Source: Geosiphon pyriformis (lineage: Eukaryota; Glomeromycota; Glomeromycetes; Archaeosporales; Geosiphonaceae). From it: 64,000 bases of DNA. Positions within the stretch are counted from its first letter, which is position 1. Each line of letters begins with the position of its first letter. Under the pieces are notes generated by a model that had not been told where the DNA came from, searched no databases, and worked only from the letters and a program-made list of their open reading frames with translations. The translations under genes were made by a program, and so were the position numbers. The DNA is taken from positions 457,967 to 521,966 of the forward strand of contig JAAOMT010000703.1 of the NCBI GenBank assembly GCA_016748015.1, in the 5' to 3' direction. Positions 56,095-64,000 of the stretch are shown here, in pieces.

Positions 56095-59000
56095 TTATGA
56101 TTGGTCTTTGGTTGGTTTAGTAGGGGAAGTATTAATGGGCGTTTCGGGAATTCCATTACGATTATCAATAAAAACCTGAACTGCCACTGCATATCCACTT
56201 TCATCACTTTTGACATTATCCTCTTTCTCCGTAGATACTTTTTCTATTAAATCCCTTTGCCCAAGAGATGATTGACTATTATTTGTGGTGATCAAATTTG
56301 ATTGAGTTCTTTCACTTTGTGATGGGAAACAAGATTGTGATTTTGTTGAATGCTGCTTAGATGATTTAGATAGTTTGATTTTTGTCGTAGTGGATGTTGT
56401 CAGTTGGCCCGTTCCTTCATTAATTGATACACCACCACCTGGTACACCAAGGGTTGTTTTATGATTGTTAAAATTTCCCTCAACATTGCCGCCACTAATC
56501 TCATAACTATTAGTCGCTAGGCTCGGGTTCACACGTTTTTCAACGTTGTTACGATGAATTCGATTTTTCAAATGGATTTCAAAATTGGTTAATGTCAAAT
56601 CGGGACCAGGTTGATAAAGACGCCCTGGACAATCAAAACATTTGATGCGAAATTCGTTAGATTTGTTTGATCGTTGAGTGATATCGAATCGATCCCGAGG
56701 ATATTTCCGAGCCAGTTGATCACGTTGCACAACTATCCAATCAGGAAAGACCTATTCATTCCGTCGGCATAAGAATGTTAGAAGCACCACAGGTTTTCAA
56801 GATTCGAGATGAATTTATTTATCAGACAGAGAAGAGGACACTATTACCACTTTTGATAAGGATGTTGACTTTGTAACAGCGAGATTTGCATTAGAATGGG
56901 AAGGGGAAGGTGTTGTAATCAATCGTGAGTTCGAAGAAATATTCGCTGTAGACGAATCGCTTGTTTTAACAGCAAAGGAAAAAGTCGGGGATGTTGTATG
57001 AGTACCGGGATTGGGCGCAGAAAGAGTTACTATGTGTGCTGGTGTTTTTCTTCGCGGTGTTTTAGAAGAGCTCTTCGAAGGAATACCTTGTGTCATTGGG
57101 GTGGGAGCAGCTTTAACATTTGCAGATAGGAAAATTTCAGAGTTTTAAAGAAAGGCATGAAAGAGTAAAGAAAGGCATGAAACAGAAAAAAAAGCACTAT
57201 GATTTGGCTTTAAAGCTTACAAGACGCCATTTTACTAATCTCCTCCACACTGCCTGTTTGAGCCATACCATTTTGCTCTATTTTATTTTTATTTTGTTTA
57301 GATTTGGACTCGAGCTTCTGGACAGTTGCAGAAACTTCCATACGAGGATGTTCAATCGAAGGACTACTAGGCAGCTTTCTTGATTTTAGGTCTGCTAACA
57401 ATGGACTCGTATTCGGGCTCCCCTCCGAGTTTAATGATGGCTCGCCAAATGTGGACATGGGTCGCAAAGTATTATTCTTTTGAAAGTAGAGTCCTGGTGA
57501 TGAGAGAAAAGTATTAAGAATATATATAGCAAAGGATTGCAATTATTATAGAGCCCATTTGGCTGGTAGTTGATTTTTTTTAACGCACCACATGCATTGC
57601 AAAGAGTCTATTTAATACTAAGTCAGTTAGTAAAAATTAAAAGAATCAACTTCCAATTAAGCACATCATATAGTACCTTTTCTCCTGCAGGACCTTTCCT
57701 TAATAGCGGAGTTTTAGAGGAATGACATCCGCAATTATAGCAGGTCCATTCTTCCAACTCTTTTCCACTTATTCCTTAGAGTTTTTAATAAATTAATTTA
57801 TATAAAAAAATAGTTTAATTCGTTTTCCCTGAATTCATGTAAAAATGTAGATTAAATTTTTTCATTTGAAAGTGGGAAACCAATTTTTTTTTAATGGACG
57901 GAATTGAGGTTACTAAATATTAAGCATTCAATGGTGTCATCAGATCGACGTTATATGAACAAAATTTGTTTTTAGGTAATCAAAGGTATTTCTTAATATT
58001 AATGAAAGCCTCATAAGAAAGCAAAGATACAAATTTTTTCCGCTAGCCAACTTGAATCGAAGGGGAATTTTTGTTTGAAAATAAAAATTCTTTACCTGCA
58101 GTACGTCGGTAAGAACGCTTTCCGGATTCTTTTGATTCTCGAGCGGGTGTGGTCGGACCTACAGAGCCGGATCTTCCAGTACTATGAGTTTCTGAAGCTT
58201 CTAAAAATCCTGATACCTGTGTTTGATTGCCACTTCCACGCAAGTTGCTTGACCCTGCCGCGACGGTGCGACCACGTCGTACTTTTCCTTGAGAAAGGGT
58301 AGCCGGTTTCTCCGAGATGGCGGAATAATTATCATAACCCATCGAACTAGCTTTGCGCTGAACAGGTGGCATTCCAGAAGCGATTACAGTGATAAAGCTA
58401 TTTTCGTCAGTTGGATCTGGAATAATCGAAGTATTATGCAATAATGTTCTATGTGTCTTGGGGGGTTCCCTATCTGGCAAAATGACTCCTCTTCTACCAC
58501 GGGTTTGTCGGCGTTTACGCCTTATGTTTAAAGGTGTGTTGTAAGCCCACGTGATCGAACAAAGAGAAGATAAAATTAGGAGTAAAAAGAAGAGCGAAAA
58601 TAAAACAAATAATAACCTTGCATCTCTATCCCTGTCCTTTTCAATTTTATCAATTTCAGCCTCTGTTAACTCAACCAATAAAGGCGTATGCTGGTCAACT
58701 TGTTCTTCCTTACGTAACACAGTCGATAAGATAGGCAGAAAATTTTGTCGAAGGTCATCGTCTTGAACAAGGCTACCATTAAAAGGATGCCCCACTAGAA
58801 TCAAAGACTTAACGTAAATCTGGACTTGTTCACGTATGGAATGAGCGATTGCGGTCCTTTTGCGTGAAATTTCCAAGCTTAGTATCGATTAATGCAAGCA
58901 AGTTCTTGTTTTCAAAGAATTTTATAATTTCATACTTGAATTCACCACCTAACCCTAATTCAGTTGTCAATATTTCCGCAAAAAGTTCAGGATCATTTTT

Positions 59001-60700
59001 TTGGCAATTAATATCCCACTCAAATTGATCCACAAGGGATATGTTTCCAACTGTCACATCAATCTAAACTCAAAATATCAAAGTTAAATAATGAACCGAG
59101 TGATAAAAAAGTTAGTCATATATGAGGAATATAACCTTGATAAGAATTCTTAATTCCCCGTCATCGCCAATATTTTCAACCTTCTCATCAACTTCCATCA
59201 TCTCCTTAGTCTCTAAGGAATCATCATTCGCATTTTCAAGTTTAGTTTTTGGGTTCGGCTTAGAGGTGAAAGGTTTAGGAGATTCTTCGGAATGGTTCAA
59301 AGGGGGAACAGATATTGCTGTTACTGCAGGATGCAGATAATATCCTTGTACTTGATCTCGAATTTGTTTAGCTATTGCGGGAACGAATGAAGCGCTTGGA
59401 AAATGCATATCATCACAGAGCACCTCAGCGAAATGTTCTGGGATTATAGCGGTTTCTAAGGGCGTTGAGAAATCACATAATAAGTATAAGTCACTAATAT
59501 ATACATAAAATCTCGGTGATACCAAACTTCATCTAACCATTCTCATGATATAAATATTCTTAACCATATTCCATATACCATTCATGTTCCAAGTAAAGGT
59601 ATCACGAAGCTTATATCCGTCCAAGTCAACCTCCAATCTAATAGGTACTAGTAGGTCTTCTTTCCCTGCAACTTCAATCAGCTGTTTGGCTGAACTTAGG
59701 AAATAAATAAGAAAAAGGTTTAAATAATCACAAAAAATCAATGATTTTCACAGAGAACATCTTTAGACGAAGGGATTAGTAAGTCATCATATAAAATCAC
59801 TTACAACACGAATTCTTTAGTCTTCTTAACCCGCTTTTTTTCATGAGGATATATAATCCGAAATTTGTTTCCTGTGATGCCATTTCCATACCCATCATAT
59901 CCTGAACCAAATATAGAAACACCATTGCGTGATTGATTTTTTCTTTCCATCTGAGCCATTTCCATTTCTTTTCTTTTTTCAGTAATTAAAGCCATTTGCC
60001 GTTTGTGCTGAATGTCTAATGCTTTTTGATATAACGTATCACGTTCAATAAATGTCTCGAGATATTGCTTTTGTATAAGAGTAAGATCGGGGGCTGGCTC
60101 GTATGGCCGCTTTCGATGGGATGGATTTTGAAGTGTTTGAGAGTGAGATGCAGGATGATGATGGTAAGTTTGCCCTGATAATGAACTTTGTTGTTCCTTT
60201 TTAGGTGGGTTTGAGGGGTTTTGTGAACTACGTAATTGTGCTTTAGGCCGGTTTTGAGTTAAATTGAAGCCAATCTGCTGCTGCTGTTGTTGTTGTTGTT
60301 GTTGTTGTTTTTGTTGCTGTATTGATGTGATCGGCTGTCGAGACGAGTTAATTTGGCCCAAATTTGGTTGAAGGCGAGTGAGCCCTTGTTGCTGAAACAA
60401 ATCTACGCCACCATTCACATTATTCTGAGATTGAAACCCCCCTATGGAGTTTCCAATGTTTTGACTATAAGGAGGAATGGTCGAATTTGCTCCTTGTATT
60501 GCTTGACGACCTTGAAAAACATTAGAGTTTAGCATCATGTTGCCACCACCCACCCCTAAATTTTGCAAGGTGGAATTTCCAACTGTTGTAAATCTAAGTT
60601 CCCTTCCAACTTGTTGTTGCTGTTGAGATGTATTCGCAGTCATGTGGTGGGGTTCGGGCAAATTGGTTCCGAAATTCGTCAAATCCTCCATTTTCTTCAA
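56095..60700 (-). CDS. SNF5: SNF5/SMARCB1 subunit of SWI/SNF with GATA zinc finger
   Basis: Core subunit of the nuclear SWI/SNF chromatin remodeller. Eleven exons: 60700-59805, 59694-59579, 59455-59136, 59063-58936, 58856-58617, 58520-58096, 57774-57677, 57607-57589, 57493-57221, 57110-56848 and 56751-56095. Phases join to 1144 residues. The N-terminus is Gln-rich (Gln run 128-142). SNF5 repeat 1 has [25 protein letters not shown] and [14 protein letters not shown]. Repeat 2 has [13 protein letters not shown], then [28 protein letters not shown] basic block follows. The GATA finger (about 715-745) reads [21 protein letters not shown]. The C-terminal part has [16 protein letters not shown], an unassigned Cys/His module followed by a Ser/Thr-rich tail. 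The last intron's donor (56847) is the least certain; an alternative lies about 15 nt downstream. Confidence 0.92.
58521..58616 (-). other. SNF5 intron 5, 96 nt and in frame
   Basis: The intron begins GTTATT and ends ATAAG. Its length is a multiple of three and it has no in-frame stop. If retained it would add 32 residues, including a hydrophobic stretch [18 protein letters not shown]. Confidence 0.75.
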
Positions 60701-61435
60701 TATGAAGTGACGATGGTGATTTAAAAATTATAATGGCGAATCAAAAGTTCAAAACACTAGTTTTCCCGTAAGTCAAATAGAAACATAACAGAATTTAGAG
60801 ACTTTGTAACATGTGATTAAACTTTAGTAAATGTATATTGACAAATAAATTTCATAACATAATATACATAATAATTAATTTTTTATTTATTTGCTATAAC
60901 AAAGGTGTGTAATCCTTCAGTTATTGATTTTTTTATATTTACATAATATTAAAGATATTTAGAAATGGTTTTTATGTATAATTTTAATTTAAATATAAAT
61001 AAGTAAATTTTTCAAAATAAAAAACTTTAATTAAAGTAAAATTTTTGGTTTTAAAAACATAAAAATGCTTTTTTAATTAAATATAAACAAATAATTATAA
61101 TTAAAAATTTTTGGTTATCTAATTTTAGATTACAAAATATTATTGTTTTTTTTTTTTAAGTTTGTTGTTGGTTTTAAGTCTTTTGTTTTATTTTATATTA
61201 GTACAAAATTCTATGTTAAAATTTTTATTTTTTTGGTTTTTCTTATTATTGTATCTTTAATTATTTTTGTTGTTAATTTTGTAATTAAATTTGGATTAAA
61301 TTTTTTGAAATTTTAGATCTTAAGTTTAACTAAATTAATTAAATCTGTTGTTAAACTAATTGATTTATTGATTATTTTGGTTATTATTTTGAAAAAAGTT
61401 TTTTTATAATTTAGTATGATAAATTAAAACCATTT
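60701..61435. other. SNF5 upstream region, then AT-rich sequence
   Basis: The first 80 bp likely include the SNF5 5' UTR and promoter. Beyond 60830 the sequence is AT-rich. The plus strand at 61260-61420 weakly resembles the C-terminal helix of LINE ORF1 (FGLNFLKF, then TKLIKSVVKLIDLLI), so part may be LINE. Confidence 0.45.
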
Positions 61436-63260
61436 TTGCTTAACTATGAAATTACTGTTAACTATAGTATTATTATTATAAAAAAAGCTGTTAAAAGTTT
61501 TGGTTCTGGCACTAATAGCAGAAATGTTGTTTCTAGGAAGAAAAAGAAGAGTGTTGTATTGAAAGATAATACTATTTATGATGTGGCTTCTACAGAAGAG
61601 ATGGTTAGAAGTTTTTGGAATTCTGATACTAGAGATACAACTAAATCTAATAGTGTTAACATAAAAAAGGAGTTCTTGGTGCAGAAAACCAATATGAATT
61701 ATGGTAAAAGAAATGTTTTCATTAAAAGTAATTTTGGCCAAATGTTGAAGGAACCAAAATTAATTACAAAGAAAGCTTTGAGTATGCCATTGGAAAAAAT
61801 TGATTTTTCAGCTGTTAATAATAATAATAATGTTTTTTCGGATGCTTTTGTGATTTTTCTCTCTCCTTTAAAGAATTTGGTCAATGTTTTTATCAGAAAA
61901 TATTTTGTTCTGAATATTGGCCTAAACAAAGTTATTAGAAAAACTTCTTAAGAAAAACTTATGATGATAAAAAAATTGTTTTTAAGAGTTAATGGTTTTG
62001 GAAGAGCCTTTATTCTCTCAAAATTTTCTGGAATTATCTGAGCAACATTTACTTCTAAATCAAGCTTGGCTCAAGTATCTAATATGACTAAAAATGCAAA
62101 AATCTTGGTAAATACTAATCTTAAAAAATCTACTGGTTATTCAGATTAAGCTGTGGTAATAAAAAAAATTTCTGTTAAAACATTGGCTGAGACTGTATGT
62201 ACTATGCTATTTGAGTTTGAAATAATTAAGTTAATTAAGATACAATTAGTGGGGCTTTAACAAAAGGCTATAATTGAGTTTGAGCAATTGGATTATGCTG
62301 ATTTGGTTGTAGCAAAGTAGTCCATTCTAATTGGGAATGATGTTATATGTATTGTTAGATCTGATAAAGACAAAGAATTTTGGAATACAAAAGACAATTA
62401 TAGAACTCTGTTGTATACTTTGTCAGTGAAAACCAATACTTATAATATTTGGAATTATGTCATTTCAGTGGGTGAGAAAACTTGTATCATTGACTATCAT
62501 TTGATTATATATGCTTGGGCCAAGTATGTAGTTGTATGCTTTGATTCTGCTAATTCATTAAAGTCTGCCATGACAATTACACCTGTGCTAAAGAGTACCA
62601 ATCTATACTGGTCTTATCTAAGATCTGCCAAATATACAAAATATAAGAATTTAGATTATATATTCTTAAGTTGTGCTTTCAGTGAAAAAAATTCTCTTGG
62701 TGCTTTTTCTTATAAAATGCTTTCTGAAGAAAATAAAAACAGACTGGCATCTATTTATGTCAAATATTCAATACCAATTGCTTATTCTGTTCCTTTAATG
62801 GTGTTTTCTGGACAAAAGTCATTGGTGGGTCTTTCTTTTCTCTTTTTTTTGCACAAAATAGCTCTTTAAACTTTGGTTTCTTTTTGAAAATGAAATCTAT
62901 TCTGCTGGTATCTATGAATTTGAATGATAGGTTTGCCACTCTTGAGTGCAGTCTTGCCAGTCTTGCAGAGCACATTAACAAGCTGGCTAAGAGGTTAGAT
63001 GCATTTGTGCTGATGGTTTTTTAACTTAGCTTTGGATGTTACCTGTTAATAACTTTCTCATTACAGAATCAAAAGACAGATATAGTGGTAAGTAAGAGTT
63101 TAGGTGTGGCCACTTGTGATAAGACTGTTGCAGAAGCAGTAGTTTTTGATCAGTCAATTATTTCAAAAATGGAAGAAATTTTGAACAATTTTTTGGTTAC
63201 TGTTATAGGTCTATTGGCCAAAATAAACAATTTTGGTTTAGTACTAGTTATCTGTTCTCC
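61436..63260 (+). pseudogene. LINE ORF1, plus strand
   Basis: The open pieces 61436-61951 and 62411-62869 share a frame. The first is Lys/Ser/Asn-rich. The second reads LYTLSVKTNTYNIWNYV, GEKTCIIDYHL and PVLKSTNLYW, matching TLSVGTTAHDLSSLL, GGKTCFIGCNP and PVFKGVSLHW of the ORF1 at 16564-18510. Between them the RRM-like part is recognisable through stops. The (AAT)n run at 61820-61835 encodes five Asn. It is less decayed than the middle-region copies. The Cys knuckle is partly lost. Confidence 0.8.
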
Positions 63261-63269
63261 TTAATGATT

Positions 63270-64000
63270 AATTTTGTCTGAAAAGTAGTTACATGTAATA
63301 TAAAAGGCATGAATAACTCTGCTAAGCAAGCAGATATTATTTAGTGACACAAGAATATAAACAATTTAATTTCAATTTTCACAGAAACAAAGCTAAAAGA
63401 GAAGATTCACTCATAGATTGTTAACAGATTTGTTGGTGTTTAAGTATTTACTTCTGGTTTAAACTCTGGTTACCTGGATTTTGATATTGCAATTATTATA
63501 GATACTTTTCTAACAAAGCATATATATAAGGTTTTAGAAATACTTGGTTGGCTTCTTTCTGTCAAGCTCTTTTTCAAAAATAAACTTTCTGTTTTGATTT
63601 TGAAACTTTATGCTGAAGCTTCTATAACAGCTTGTTTTTCTTAAGCTGATGAAATCAATTCTCTAATAGCTAAAGCTATTAATGAATCCTCTTTTGTTGT
63701 TCTAAGTGGTGATTTCAATAAAGATAGTTCGTGCAAGTGTGATAGTTTCAAAAAATCCCATGATTTGGGTTTGGCCAATTCTTTGTCTGAGAGTTCAGTT
63801 GTGAATAATTACACATGAAGTAATTTAAAAAGTGCTAAAAAAACAATTAATTATGTGTTTGTTTCTTTTAACTTGGTTAATACAATAGTAGGTTACAATG
63901 TCTTGTCTGTTAGTGAACATTTTAATACTGATCATCAGACTGTTTCTGTATCAGTGAGTTTGGGTGAACTATTGAATACACATTTGCATTCCCTTTACAA
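63270..64000 (+). pseudogene. LINE ORF2 endonuclease, running off the window
   Basis: The plus strand reads VTCNIKGMNNSAKQADII, then TETKLKEK with the catalytic Glu kept, LSGDFNKDSS and NTDHQTVSVSV, the APE endonuclease motifs in order. Several stops (Trp-like positions) interrupt it. The rest of ORF2 lies beyond the right edge. Confidence 0.82.

Noticed and set aside
56815-57096. End of the SNF5 gene at the stop at 56815
   Set aside because: A good GTAATA donor at 56847 joins in phase to the exon at 56751, whose Cys/His block has no ATG of its own.

Overview
The window looks like nuclear DNA of an arbuscular mycorrhizal fungus (Glomeromycotina, Rhizophagus-like). This is inferred from the very AT-rich background, three intron-rich protein genes with short GT-AG introns (about 70-140 nt), and a large load of LINE and Ty3/Gypsy relics. 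No taxon-specific marker was searched.

Three host genes can be rebuilt exon by exon. A calpain-type cysteine protease with intact Cys/His/Asn residues and a C-terminal C2-like region lies at 19171-21752 (+, 6 exons). A pinin homolog lies at 22241-23666 (-, 5 exons). A SNF5/SMARCB1 subunit of SWI/SNF that also carries a GATA zinc finger lies at 56095-60700 (-, 11 exons, one of only 19 nt). These are islands of normal base composition in a sea of decayed repeats.

The left part (461-18640) is nested. A minus-strand LINE (ORF1 RNA-binding/zinc-knuckle protein; ORF2 endonuclease, reverse transcriptase, RNase H) is split at its RT YVDD block by an 11.3-kb minus-strand Ty3/Gypsy element with two LTRs, PBS and PPT (2931-14227). 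That element's RNase H is in turn split by an LTR of a third family (6032-7082), which contains a 604-N assembly gap. The Ty3 element has gag, protease, a long polyprotein segment with a Cys cluster and a complete dUTPase domain, RT, RNase H, integrase and an extra post-integrase ORF.

The middle (24240-55350) is a graveyard. It holds an ORF1-only LINE derivative, an internally deleted family-2 LTR element, two more dUTPase-bearing Ty3 elements (33477-39081 and 39082-48848, the latter carrying a solo LTR nested in a solo LTR), a plus-strand Ty3 relic with its LTR (50690-52868), and several LINE pieces. The right edge (61436-64000) is a plus-strand LINE running off the window.

Nearly every inactivating change inspected is C-to-T or G-to-A: Trp to TAG/TGA, Gln to TAA, Arg to TGA, and the protease Asp to Asn. 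Point decay by cytosine deamination or an RIP-like process therefore seems to dominate. The most distinctive system is the dUTPase-carrying Ty3 lineage. Coordinates of old repeats are approximate, and function calls rest on motif recognition without database searches.
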